A DNA stretch of 35,016 nt, from positions 1 to 35,016 of the forward strand of contig NTKO01000012.1 of NCBI GenBank assembly GCA_002457735.1, read 5' to 3'. Origin of the DNA: Bacteroidetes bacterium MED-G13. Its GTDB lineage: Bacteria; Bacteroidota; Bacteroidia; Flavobacteriales; Flavobacteriaceae. The notes under the pieces were generated by a model. It had not been told where the DNA came from. It did not search any database and saw only the letters and a list, made by a program, of their open reading frames with translations. Both the position numbers and the translations under genes were made by a program. How positions within the stretch are numbered: the first letter of the stretch is position 1; each line of letters starts with the position of its first letter. Below are positions 1-7,356 of this stretch, in pieces.

Positions 1-180
1 AAATGTGAGGGTATGGTATATATTAAGGACATTGAAGGTGATAAATATTACTATAGTGAACAACAGCAAGCTATTCTTGGAAGAAAAACAAACAAAAAAT
101 ATACACTAGGAGACAAAATAAATATTGAAGTAAAAAAAGCAGATTTAGTAAAAAAACATTTAGATTTTATAATTATTTAA
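1..180 (+). CDS. rnr: RNase R, C-terminal end (partial)
   Basis: The open frame enters from the left edge and stops with TAA at 178-180, leaving 59 codons. The translation (KCEGMVYIKDIEGDKYYY, then an ILGRKTNKKYTLGD stretch, ending DLVKKHLDFIII) matches the S1 RNA-binding domain at the C-terminus of RNase R/VacB. This exoribonuclease degrades structured RNA 3' to 5'; its RNB catalytic domain would lie upstream, outside the window. The GRRT-like turn followed by LGD and a hydrophobic 'IDF' ending is typical of RNase R. Another S1-domain protein is possible but less likely. Confidence 0.8.
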   Translation, partial: KCEGMVYIKDIEGDKYYYSEQQQAILGRKTNKKYTLGDKINIEVKKADLVKKHLDFIII

Positions 181-192
181 TAATTTTATTTT

Positions 193-864
193 ATGAAAAG
201 ACTTATACTCACCCTTTTAATAATTCCATCACTATTAGTATCCCAAGAAGAGATTAATAGAAATCTTGGCGAGTTTACAAAACTCTCAATTTATGATGGT
301 ATAAATGTAGAACTGATTAAATCCGATGAAAACAAAGTAGAAACATCAGGAGAAAATACAAGATTTGTTGTAGTAAAGAATAAAAATGGAAATCTTAAAA
401 TCAGGCTGAACATACAAAAAAGATTTTCAGGAGACAGAACAATGGTAAAACTATATTATAAAAATCTATACTCATTTGTTGCTCACGAGGGAGCAAATCT
501 TTTCTCAAAAGACACTATTAAACAAGCAGACTTAAAAATAAAAGGACATACAGGATCAAGAATTGATATCCCTGTGGAGCTAAATTCAATCAGTATCACT
601 TCAACAGCAGGAGCAAAAATTACACTCCGAGGTTCTGCCACCTATTTAGAAGCATCGTCAGCTACAGGATCAGAAATTAATGCAAGAAATATGATTGTTA
701 TGGACGGAGAAATATCAGCACTTTCAGGATCTATGGCAGATGTAAGGGTAGAAACAAGCCTAGAAGCCACAGCAAGAATAGGTGGCGTGATAAATGTTCA
801 TAGTAAGACAGAAAGAATAACAGAGAAAGTATCCCTAGGAGGATCGGTTGTTTATTTGTATTAA
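193..864 (+). CDS. DUF2807 (head GIN domain) secreted protein
   Basis: This 223-aa protein begins with a signal peptide (about residues 1-17, MKRLILTLLIIPSLLVS). The GIN-type sequence near residue 35 (YDGINVEL) is the hallmark of DUF2807, a repeated beta-strand domain common in Bacteroidota surface proteins and sometimes called a putative auto-transporter adhesin. The second half is rich in Ser, Gly, Ala and Thr with short alternating strands, as expected for a right-handed beta fold. It starts 12 bases after the rnr stop, so it may be co-transcribed. No enzymatic motif is visible and the biological role is unknown. The fold and export calls are fairly secure; 'adhesin' is only a family label. 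Confidence 0.75.
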   Translation: MKRLILTLLIIPSLLVSQEEINRNLGEFTKLSIYDGINVELIKSDENKVETSGENTRFVVVKNKNGNLKIRLNIQKRFSGDRTMVKLYYKNLYSFVAHEGANLFSKDTIKQADLKIKGHTGSRIDIPVELNSISITSTAGAKITLRGSATYLEASSATGSEINARNMIVMDGEISALSGSMADVRVETSLEATARIGGVINVHSKTERITEKVSLGGSVVYLY

Positions 865-869
865 TCCCG

Positions 870-1487
870 GTGGAATTTAATATACTCACCCCAGTCACAG
901 TTGGTTTTTTTACTGCGTTTATTATGGGCCCAGTATTTTGGGTCTTATTAGAAACTAGTATTACTAAAGGATTTAGAGCAGCAGTAGCTTTTGATCTAGG
1001 AGTAATTATTGCAGATACGTGTTTTATATTAATTTGCTACTTAGGCAGTTTTCAGCTCTTAGAAGATGAAAGTAATAGACAAGGCCTGTTTGTTCTTGGC
1101 GGAACTATACTGTTTTTATATGGAATATTTTCTTGGATTAATAGAAGAAGAAAAAACAAAAAACAGCCTAAAATCAAAAGATTCAAAGAGAATTATTTAG
1201 GTCTTATGGCAAAAGGTTTTGCTATTAATATTTTAAATGTTGGGGTCTTTATTTTCTGGGGAGGAGTTTTAATTGTGTCTTCACCCGCTATTGGTAAATC
1301 TTTTGGTGACTTTTCTCTATTTTTTGCAGTAGTACTTCTTTCCTATTTTGCAACAGACCTAATTAAGATTTCTGTTGCGAATAGATTTAAAAACCTTTTG
1401 ACTTCCAAAGGTATTCTGACCGTTAACACTATAATTTCTATAATTTTAATGGTTTCAGGTGTTGTGTTAATTGTTAAAGGAAGCTAG
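870..1487 (+). CDS. LysE/RhtB-family transporter
   Basis: The 205-aa protein has about six hydrophobic segments and an N-terminal stretch (GFFTAFIMGPVFWVLLETSI) like the conserved start of LysE/RhtB exporters, where a G-P pair follows the first helix. The family exports amino acids or related small molecules; the substrate here cannot be told. A charged cytoplasmic loop (around residue 90-108, NRRRKNKKQPKIKRFK) separates the two halves. The start is GTG at 870, five bases after the upstream stop, so it probably follows the DUF2807 gene in one transcript. The length is normal for the family. Confidence 0.75.
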   Translation: MEFNILTPVTVGFFTAFIMGPVFWVLLETSITKGFRAAVAFDLGVIIADTCFILICYLGSFQLLEDESNRQGLFVLGGTILFLYGIFSWINRRRKNKKQPKIKRFKENYLGLMAKGFAINILNVGVFIFWGGVLIVSSPAIGKSFGDFSLFFAVVLLSYFATDLIKISVANRFKNLLTSKGILTVNTIISIILMVSGVVLIVKGS

Positions 1488-1547
1488 TAACAAAGTTTTA
1501 AAAAATTATTTATATCTTTCACGCTTAACCAATTAACACAACATATA

Positions 1548-2051
1548 ATGAAAAAAATTTTATTATCAGTTATGGCCGCCTTAGTTCTGTTTGGCTGTAA
1601 TCAAGGAGTCTCAGTCAGTTTCGATGACCCAAAATCTCAGTCAATTTTAAGTGTATATGATTCCTACATGGATAATGATATGGCCGCAATAGAAAGCCTA
1701 TATGCTGTTGATGCTGTTGCTTATGTAAATAGCGTAGACTCAATTCCAATTCAGGAAAACATGAAAAATCTTGCTATGCACCATGAGCTTTTCGATGATA
1801 TAAATCTTTCATGGGGAGAAGGAGAAACCGAAAGAACCGCATTTGTTCAGACATCCTCCTATCCAACACTGGATGTAACTTTAGCTTGGTTCGTTTGGAG
1901 CGGTACCGGAAAGGCAAGCGGAAAAACATATAAAGTGCCAACGCACGTTGTTTATTTTTGGGGAGATGATGGAAAAATAGCTAGCTCTTCTTTGTTTAAT
2001 GATTCTGCTTCATTTGCAGAAGAAATGAATGCAGCAGCCTCATCAGAATAA
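1548..2051 (+). CDS. NTF2-like (SnoaL-type) lipoprotein
   Basis: This 167-aa protein starts with a lipoprotein signal ending in the lipobox LFGC (Cys17), so it should be lipidated and membrane-anchored. The mature part begins with a helix resembling NTF2/SnoaL domains (ILSVYDSYMDNDMAAIESLYAVDAVAYVN), followed by beta strands and a Trp-rich section (LAWFVWSGTG...VYFWGDDGKI), which fits the cone-shaped NTF2-like fold. This fold is used both by enzymes and by binding proteins, so no function can be assigned. The 60-base gap upstream holds a weak promoter-like TATCTTTC at 1513-1520. A strong hairpin terminator lies downstream. Confidence 0.65.
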   Translation: MKKILLSVMAALVLFGCNQGVSVSFDDPKSQSILSVYDSYMDNDMAAIESLYAVDAVAYVNSVDSIPIQENMKNLAMHHELFDDINLSWGEGETERTAFVQTSSYPTLDVTLAWFVWSGTGKASGKTYKVPTHVVYFWGDDGKIASSSLFNDSASFAEEMNAAASSE

Positions 2052-2072
2052 AATCAAAGCTATTATCAACTG

Positions 2073-2103
2073 AAAAAACCCCTAAATTAATTAGGGGTTT
2101 TTT
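2073..2103. terminator. Rho-independent terminator, probably bidirectional
   Basis: Two perfect 13-base arms (2073-2085, AAAAAACCCCTAA, and 2091-2103, TTAGGGGTTTTTT) enclose a 5-base loop. The CCCC/GGGG core is flanked by an A run on one side and a T run on the other, so it can terminate transcription in both directions. It sits 22 bases after the lipoprotein stop and 5 bases beyond the 3' end of the oppositely oriented tRNA-Cys, serving both. Confidence 0.9.
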
Positions 2104-2107
2104 ATTG

Positions 2108-2178
2108 AGGCGCCTGGCGGATTCGAACCGCCGTACAAGGTTTTGCAGACCTCTGCCTAGCCACTCGGCCAAAGCGCC
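2108..2178 (-). tRNA. tRNA-Cys (GCA)
   Basis: Read on the minus strand, the sequence folds as a full cloverleaf of 71 bases. The acceptor stem is GGCGCTT with AGGCGCC (one G-U pair), the D stem is GCC/GGC, and the anticodon stem AGGT/ACCT has loop CTGCAAA, giving anticodon GCA. The T arm is GGCGG-TTCGAAT-CCGCC. The discriminator base is U73, the known identity element of tRNA-Cys. CCA is not encoded. It lies downstream of folB on the same strand and may be read through from it or use a weak promoter (TAAATTTA, around 2189-2196). Confidence 0.96.
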
Positions 2179-2206
2179 ACAGGGAGCGTAAATTTAGAAC
2201 AAATTT

Positions 2207-2575
2207 TTAACAAGCCTCTCTCGTTTCACAGATTTCAACCGTTACAGCTTCTACGTCTGCATTAATTGGTGGGCAGATTTTTGAAATTGAAACAAAAACA
2301 GTTTCAATTAAAGGAACCTCTTTGAGGCAGCTGCTGGTAATTCTTTTAGCAACTGTTTCCAGAAGTTTAGAACGAAGAGCCATTTCTCTCTTAGCTATTC
2401 TGGCCAAATCAACGTAGTCTACAGTTTTTGTTATATCATCGGCAAAAGCTTTTTCGGAAAGCACACAACGAGCCGTAATGTTTACAACATAGTCGCTTCC
2501 TATTACTTCCTCCTCAGCCATACACCCGTGATATGCAAATATTTTAAGATTTTCAACTTTTACCGTACCTTTCAT
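2207..2575 (-). CDS. folB: Dihydroneopterin aldolase FolB
   Basis: The 122-aa length and sequence fit FolB, which cleaves 7,8-dihydroneopterin to 6-hydroxymethyl-dihydropterin and glycolaldehyde in folate synthesis. Diagnostic features are the N-terminal strand and turn (VENLKIFAYHGCMAEEE, residues 7-23) with Glu22 at the position of the family's pterin-binding or catalytic Glu, the TVDYVDLARI segment (51-60), and the late SISKICPP (96-103) with Lys99 matching the catalytic Lys. FolB acts as a cytosolic oligomer. Its start is divergent from glnS, 47 bases away. The tRNA-Cys gene follows on the same strand. Confidence 0.92.
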   Translation of the reverse strand: MKGTVKVENLKIFAYHGCMAEEEVIGSDYVVNITARCVLSEKAFADDITKTVDYVDLARIAKREMALRSKLLETVAKRITSSCLKEVPLIETVFVSISKICPPINADVEAVTVEICETREAC

Positions 2576-2590
2576 TAACTATTCTTTTGA

Positions 2591-2598
2591 TAACTTTG
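2591..2598 (+). promoter_or_regulatory. Bacteroidota-type -7 element for glnS
   Basis: TAACTTTG matches the TAnnTTTG -7 consensus of Bacteroidota sigma-A promoters and lies 24 bases before the GTG start of glnS. No good -33 TTTG/TTG is seen at the ideal spacing, so this is moderately supported. Confidence 0.5.
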
Positions 2599-2622
2599 TA
2601 AACTTATTAAAAACAATTTAGT

Positions 2623-4302
2623 GTGGAAAATAAAGGGCAAAATTTTATAGAGCAAATAATAAGAACAGACATTCAGTCTGGTTTTGAAAAGAGCAGTCTT
2701 CGCTTTAGGTTTCCCCCAGAACCGAATGGATATTTGCATATAGGACATGCTAAGGCTATTGGTCTTAATTTTGGTCTTGGCGAGCAGTATGGCGCCCCTG
2801 TTTTTCTTAGATTTGACGACACAAACCCCGCAGCAGAAGAGCAAGAGTTTGTTGATGCAATAAAAAAAGATATTAGTTGGCTTGGTTATCGATGGAAAAA
2901 GGAAACGTATTCGTCCGATAATTTTAACCAGCTTTACAATTGGGCGCTTTATTTAATTAGTGTAGATAAGGCATATGTCGACTCTCAAACTTCTGAGCAA
3001 ATAGCTTCCCAAAAAGGAACCACAACCAAAGCAGGCCAAAACAGCCCTTTTCGTGACAGACCAAAAGAAGAAAACATCTCTTTATTTGCTAAAATGAAAG
3101 AAGGAAAAGTAAAGGAGGGAGAACACGTGTTAAGAGCAAAAATAGATATGTCAAGCGCAAACATGCTAATGAGAGACCCGGTAATTTACAGGGTGCTAAA
3201 TAAAGCTCACCACAGAACGGCAGACAAATGGAGTATTTATCCCATGTATGATTGGGCACACGGACAGTGTGACTATATAGAGCAGATTTCTCACTCTCTT
3301 TGTTCCTTGGAGTTTAAGCCGCACAGAGACTTATACGAATGGTTTTTAGATTCTTTACCCACCAATGAAGAGCAGCTTAAAATCAGACCAAAACAAAGAG
3401 AGTTTGCAAGACTGAATTTAAGCTTTACCATCATGAGCAAAAGAAATCTATCTAAGCTAGTTGAAAATACAGTTGTTTCAGGATGGGATGACCCAAGAAT
3501 GCCAACAATCTCAGGGCTAAGAAGGAGAGGCTATACCCCCAATTCAATCAGAAAATTTGTTGAAAAAGTTGGCGTTGCCAAAAGAGAAAATGTTATTGAC
3601 GTGTCACTATTGGAGTTCTGTGTGAGAGAAGATTTAAATAAGGTTGCTCATAGAAAAATGGTGGTATTAAATCCTCTGAAGCTCACTATAATTAACTACC
3701 CCGACAAGGAGATAGAGCTGTTGTCTACTGAAAACAACCCCGAGGACCTCTCTGCTGGCACAAGAGAAATACCCTTCTCGAAGCACCTTTATATTGAACA
3801 AGATGATTTTAAAGAAAATGCTAACAGAAAGTTTTTTAGATTAAGTATTGATAAAGAGGTTAGGCTAAAGAGCGCATACATCATCAAAGCTGTTGACTGT
3901 ATTAAAGACAGCAAAGGTAATGTTATAGAAGTGCTTTGTGAGTATGACGCCAAAAGCAAAAGCGGATCAGGCTCTGCAGAAAGCTCAAGGAAAGTCAAAG
4001 GGACTTTACATTGGGTATCAAGCAAAGAAAGCGTTAGAATCTCGGTGAGGCTTTATGACAGGCTCTTTATGAAAGAGTCACCAGGCTCAAACCCGGAAGG
4101 GGATTTTATGCAAGATCTTAACCCAAACTCTCTTACATCAGTAGAGGCTTATGCTGAGCCGTCAATTGATGAAAGTAAGCCCGGAGAAAGCTTTCAATTT
4201 CAAAGAAAGGGGTATTTCATTGCAGACCAAGACAGCTCTAAAGACAAGCCTATTTTTAATAAAACGGTAGGCCTTAGAGACTCTTGGGGAAAGAAAAGTT
4301 AA
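2623..4302 (+). CDS. glnS: Glutaminyl-tRNA synthetase
   Basis: This 559-aa class I synthetase charges tRNA-Gln with glutamine directly. The signature PPEPNGYLHIGHAKAI contains HIGH at residues 39-42. The KMSKS-type loop reads IMSKR (270-274), the usual GlnRS variant. The binding-pocket region DDTNP and the C-terminal anticodon-binding barrels (including FMQDLNPNSL and the NKTVGLRDSW ending) agree with GlnRS rather than GluRS, and the length is normal. The start is GTG at 2623, chosen because the alignment begins there and the -7 box lies just upstream. The stop TAA overlaps the end of the convergent paraslipin gene by four bases (4299-4302). With gltX also present, direct glutaminylation is expected. 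Confidence 0.97.
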   Translation: MENKGQNFIEQIIRTDIQSGFEKSSLRFRFPPEPNGYLHIGHAKAIGLNFGLGEQYGAPVFLRFDDTNPAAEEQEFVDAIKKDISWLGYRWKKETYSSDNFNQLYNWALYLISVDKAYVDSQTSEQIASQKGTTTKAGQNSPFRDRPKEENISLFAKMKEGKVKEGEHVLRAKIDMSSANMLMRDPVIYRVLNKAHHRTADKWSIYPMYDWAHGQCDYIEQISHSLCSLEFKPHRDLYEWFLDSLPTNEEQLKIRPKQREFARLNLSFTIMSKRNLSKLVENTVVSGWDDPRMPTISGLRRRGYTPNSIRKFVEKVGVAKRENVIDVSLLEFCVREDLNKVAHRKMVVLNPLKLTIINYPDKEIELLSTENNPEDLSAGTREIPFSKHLYIEQDDFKENANRKFFRLSIDKEVRLKSAYIIKAVDCIKDSKGNVIEVLCEYDAKSKSGSGSAESSRKVKGTLHWVSSKESVRISVRLYDRLFMKESPGSNPEGDFMQDLNPNSLTSVEAYAEPSIDESKPGESFQFQRKGYFIADQDSSKDKPIFNKTVGLRDSWGKKS

Positions 4303-5234
4303 GCATCTCCTTTGCTATTGTTTTCCTTTTTTACCCTAGCTTTTTTCATTTCTTCTCCTATTTGATTGCTTGCTGTAAACGAGGCAACCATGTTGTTTAG
4401 CATTTCAGAGCCAGCCTGAGGAGAGTTAGGCATTAATATTAAATTGCTGTTCGCCTCAGCTCCCACAGATTGAAGAGTATCGTAGTGTTGTGTAACAACA
4501 ATTAGAGCGGAGGCTTCTTGAGAGTTAATGTCAACCCCATTTAGTACTTTGACGGAGTCTTCAAGACCTCTAGCAATTTCACGCCTCTGGTCCGCGATTC
4601 CTTGACCTTGCAGCCTTTTGCTTTCCGCCTCAGCTTTTGCTTTCTCAACAATTAAAATTTTCTGAGCCTCCCCTTCAAATTGTGCAGCAACCTTTTCCCT
4701 TTCAGAAGCATTAATTCTATTCATTGACTCTTTAACCTGAGCGTCCGGGTCAATGTCAGTTACAAGGGTTTTAATTATTTGAAAACCATATTCGGTCATA
4801 GCTTCTTGAATCTCTGACTTCACAGCAATGGCGACATCGTCTTTTTTAATAAATACATCATCTAAGATGAGCTTAGGCACCTCGGCGCGTACAACATCAA
4901 AAATAAAACTAGTAATTTGATCTGCAGGGTTGTCAAGCTTATAAAAAGCATCATAAACTTTTTCCTTAATAACCTTAAATTGTACTGATACTTTAAGCTT
5001 CACAAAAACATCATCCTTTGTTTTTGTTTCAACAACAACATCAAGCTGTTGGATTCTTAAGCTCAACCTCCCCGCAACACTGTCAACTATTGGAATTTTA
5101 AGTTGAAGTCCGGACTGGCGAACATAAACAAACTTTCCAAACCGTTCGACTACTGCCGCGGATTGTTGTTTTACAATGAAAAACGTTAAGAAAAGCAGTC
5201 CAATTATTATAGGCAATATTACAAGTCCAGTCAT
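4299..5234 (-). CDS. SPFH/band 7 membrane protein (paraslipin/QmcA-like)
   Basis: The 311-aa protein has one N-terminal membrane helix (residues 3-21) and then the band 7/SPFH domain, opening with a stretch typical of paraslipins (QQSAAVVERFGKFVYVRQSG) followed by LQLKIPIVD. A charged Ala/Glu-rich coiled coil follows (about 175-225, including EREKVAAQFEGEAQKILIVEKA). Near the C-terminus TQHYDTLQSVG and NLILMPNSP match conserved family blocks. Such proteins oligomerise into membrane microdomain scaffolds, and some regulate FtsH-type proteases. The usual partner NfeD is not next to it. It follows gltX by 93 bases on the same strand and may be co-transcribed. Confidence 0.88.
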   Translation of the reverse strand: MTGLVILPIIIGLLFLTFFIVKQQSAAVVERFGKFVYVRQSGLQLKIPIVDSVAGRLSLRIQQLDVVVETKTKDDVFVKLKVSVQFKVIKEKVYDAFYKLDNPADQITSFIFDVVRAEVPKLILDDVFIKKDDVAIAVKSEIQEAMTEYGFQIIKTLVTDIDPDAQVKESMNRINASEREKVAAQFEGEAQKILIVEKAKAEAESKRLQGQGIADQRREIARGLEDSVKVLNGVDINSQEASALIVVTQHYDTLQSVGAEANSNLILMPNSPQAGSEMLNNMVASFTASNQIGEEMKKARVKKENNSKGDA

Positions 5235-5327
5235 GATTTTTTAAGTTTTAATATTTAGATTTTCAATTTATAAAAAAATAAGTATTCCTAAAAAATAAAA
5301 AAAAGAAATTGTAATGTCTGGCTTTAT

Positions 5328-6827
5328 CTAGTCAAGAGCTTTTCTTAGCCGTCCAAAACGAGAGGAGGTTTCGTTGACCCCTATAAATGAGATGATTTTT
5401 TTCAAATCTATTCCGTGTAAGCCCCCAACAAGAGCCAGCCTTAAAGTCATCATTATTTGAGCCGATTTGATATTGTTTTTATTAGCCCAATCCAAACATT
5501 GTCCTATGAGCTTTTCTCCTCCATTTGCCGGTCTTTCGTTTTTTAAAGCTCTTGCTATTTTTTCGCCTTGCTCTAAAATATCTTTCGTCTTTTCTGAAAG
5601 CTTCCTAACAGCTTTTTCATCAAACATTTCTGCAGCATAAAAAAGATATTTCATAAGCTCCCAAAAATCTAAAATTGTTTCAGCCCTGTCTCTTACCAAC
5701 CCAACAGCAAGCAATACCCGTGTGTTCTCCAGCGTTTTTGTTTCCGGAAAAAGCTTAACTATTTCATGAAGAAGCTCTTCATTTGACATTTTTGTTATAT
5801 GTTTTTGGTTTACCCACTTTAAGCGATCAAAGTCAAAATTTGCAGCAGCTGAAACAACCTTTTCAAGCTTAAAATTTTCTATTAGTTCATCCATATTCAT
5901 AATTTCCTCCCCATTTTCTGCAGCCCAACCCAATGATGCCATATAGTTGTTAAGAGCCTTTGGCAAAAAGCCAGCTTCTTTAAAACCTAAAATTTTATTT
6001 TCTTTTCCCCAGCTTAACGGAAACACCGGAAAGCCTGAAGAATCTCCCGACCTCTTACTTAGTTTTCCTTTTCCATTGGGGTTAAGAATTAATGGCAAAT
6101 GTGCAAACTTTGGAGGGCTCCAACCAAAAGCCTCGTATAGCAGAACATGAAGAGCGAGAGAAGGAAGCCACTCTTCCCCTCTAATTACATGAGATATTCT
6201 CATCATGTTATCATCTACAACATTTGCAAAATGATATGTTGGCATTCCATCAGCTTTAATTAAAATTTTATCATCAATTAAAGATGAGTCGATGTTCCCT
6301 GCTCCTCTAATTATATCATCAGTAACAACATTCTTGTTTCTTGGGCATAAAAAACGAATTACATAAGCTTTGCCTCCAGCAATCATACTGTTTGCTTTTT
6401 CATCGCCTAGTGTTAAAGAGTTTTTTAAGCCTTCTCTTGTTTTCCAGTTGTATATAAAGGTCTCTTTTTTCTTACCCCAACTTTCTCTTAATTTTTGAAG
6501 ATCTTTTTCTGAGTCAAACGCATAATACGCCAACCTTTTTTTTATAAGTTCTCTTGCTTTGCTTTGATAAAGCTCTTTTCTGCTGCTTTGTCGGTGGCTA
6601 TTGTCTGTGGTTCTTTCATCCACTTGCATCCCACACCACTCTAGCGATTTAAAAATATATTCCTCTGCGCCAGCCACCTCTCTTTTCCTATCGGTGTCTT
6701 CAATTCTAACCATAAAAACCCCTTTGGTTTTTTTTGCAAACAGATAATTAAAGAGCGCTGTTCTTAAGCCCCCAATATGAAGAGGCCCTGTCGGGCTTGG
6801 TGCAAATCTTACACGAACTTTATTCAC
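5328..6827 (-). CDS. gltX: Glutamyl-tRNA synthetase
   Basis: Class I synthetase that charges tRNA-Glu. From the preferred start the protein is 499 aa and opens MNKVRVRFAPSPTGPLHIGG, with HIGG at residues 17-20. The KMSKS loop is KLSKR (255-259). RIEDTD and GIDL-type blocks are also present. An open frame extends to a TTG at 6848, but GTG at 6827 is preferred for two reasons: known GltX proteins start just before VRVRFAPSPTG, and a TAnnTTTG -7 element (6853-6846) overlaps the TTG, placing the transcription start around 6839. A paraslipin gene follows; ybeY diverges upstream. Confidence 0.95.
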   Translation of the reverse strand: MNKVRVRFAPSPTGPLHIGGLRTALFNYLFAKKTKGVFMVRIEDTDRKREVAGAEEYIFKSLEWCGMQVDERTTDNSHRQSSRKELYQSKARELIKKRLAYYAFDSEKDLQKLRESWGKKKETFIYNWKTREGLKNSLTLGDEKANSMIAGGKAYVIRFLCPRNKNVVTDDIIRGAGNIDSSLIDDKILIKADGMPTYHFANVVDDNMMRISHVIRGEEWLPSLALHVLLYEAFGWSPPKFAHLPLILNPNGKGKLSKRSGDSSGFPVFPLSWGKENKILGFKEAGFLPKALNNYMASLGWAAENGEEIMNMDELIENFKLEKVVSAAANFDFDRLKWVNQKHITKMSNEELLHEIVKLFPETKTLENTRVLLAVGLVRDRAETILDFWELMKYLFYAAEMFDEKAVRKLSEKTKDILEQGEKIARALKNERPANGGEKLIGQCLDWANKNNIKSAQIMMTLRLALVGGLHGIDLKKIISFIGVNETSSRFGRLRKALD

Positions 6828-6845
6828 AACTAATGGATTTTTTAT

Positions 6846-6853
6846 CAAATATA
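6846..6853 (-). promoter_or_regulatory. -7 promoter element for gltX
   Basis: On the minus strand this reads TATATTTG, a full match to TAnnTTTG. It ends 18 bases before the GTG at 6827 and overlaps the alternative TTG at 6848, which argues against that codon being the translation start. The -33 element is not clear. Confidence 0.55.
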
Positions 6854-6879
6854 AAACAATAATTTTTCAATTGATTGTG

Positions 6880-6887
6880 TAGTTTTG
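6880..6887 (+). promoter_or_regulatory. -7 promoter element for ybeY
   Basis: TAGTTTTG fits TAnnTTTG and lies 9 bases before the ybeY ATG, implying a very short or absent leader. No convincing -33 element was found, and the region is T-rich, so chance occurrence is possible. Confidence 0.4.
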
Positions 6888-6896
6888 TATTAACAA

Positions 6897-7319
6897 ATGA
6901 TTCATTTTACTTATAATACAGATTTCTCATTAGAACACGAGCTTGCAATAACTGATTTGCTTAATACTGTTGCTGTTTCGAAAGGAAAATCAATAAATAA
7001 GTTTTTCTTCCATTTTGTTTCTGAGGCAAAGATTCAGAAAGTTAACAATGATCATCTCGCCCACGACTTTGTTACAGACGTGATAACTTTTGATTATTCC
7101 GAGGGCAATGAAATTAATGCTGAAGCTTTTGTTTGCCCGGCGGAAGCATTCAAAAATGCTAAAAAGCACAAACAATCCTTTGAAAATGAAATAGTTAGGG
7201 TGGTTTTACATGCCCTGCTCCATGTTCTGGGCTATGATGATAAAACTGAAAAGAGCAGAAAAGAAATGCGTGAGCAGGAGGACTGTTTTCTTGCTGTTTT
7301 CAACAAAAAGTATAAATAA
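6897..7319 (+). CDS. ybeY: Endoribonuclease/rRNA maturation factor YbeY
   Basis: The 140-aa protein matches YbeY (UPF0054), a zinc-dependent factor for 16S rRNA 3' maturation and ribosome quality control. The segment HDFVTDVITFDY (56-67) precedes the metal motif HALLHVLGYDD (105-115). His105 and His109 are the first two zinc ligands; the third position, normally His in proteobacterial YbeY, is Asp115. As I recall, Bacteroidota homologues also carry Asp here (GYKD), so this is probably a lineage trait, not inactivation. The gene diverges from gltX and is followed 37 bases later by mnmG. Confidence 0.93.
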   Translation: MIHFTYNTDFSLEHELAITDLLNTVAVSKGKSINKFFFHFVSEAKIQKVNNDHLAHDFVTDVITFDYSEGNEINAEAFVCPAEAFKNAKKHKQSFENEIVRVVLHALLHVLGYDDKTEKSRKEMREQEDCFLAVFNKKYK

Positions 7320-7329
7320 TTTATATTTG
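7299..7329 (+). promoter_or_regulatory. Promoter for mnmG
   Basis: TATATTTG at 7322-7329 is a full -7 match. At the expected 19-base spacing upstream, TTTC/TTTT at about 7299-7302 is a partial -33 element, lying inside the end of ybeY. The expected transcription start is near 7336, the first base of the parS-like palindrome. Confidence 0.6.
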
Positions 7330-7335
7330 CAAAAA

Positions 7336-7351
7336 TGTTCCACGTGGAACC
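7336..7351. promoter_or_regulatory. parS-like site 1 (upstream of mnmG)
   Basis: TGTTCCACGTGGAACC contains a perfect 14-base palindrome (7337-7350) and matches the widely conserved chromosomal parS consensus TGTTNCACGTGNAACA at all but the last specified base. ParB would load here for chromosome segregation. It sits between the -7 box and the ATG of mnmG, so it would form the first bases of the mRNA leader. Confidence 0.75.
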
Positions 7352-7356
7352 TAGAT

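Noticed and set aside
2575-2844. 89-codon minus-strand frame over the folB-glnS gap and glnS start
   Set aside because: It lies over the conserved HIGH region of glnS, shows no recognisable domain and fits a shadow frame.
3121-3136. CACGTG palindrome in glnS (AACACGTGTT)
   Set aside because: The arms lack the GTTNC/GNAAC bases of parS, so it is an ordinary short palindrome inside a conserved gene.
7210-7356. Upstream extension of the mnmG frame by 49 codons
   Set aside because: It overlaps ybeY, runs through the parS-like palindrome and lacks similarity to MnmG; ATG 7357 gives the normal N-terminus.
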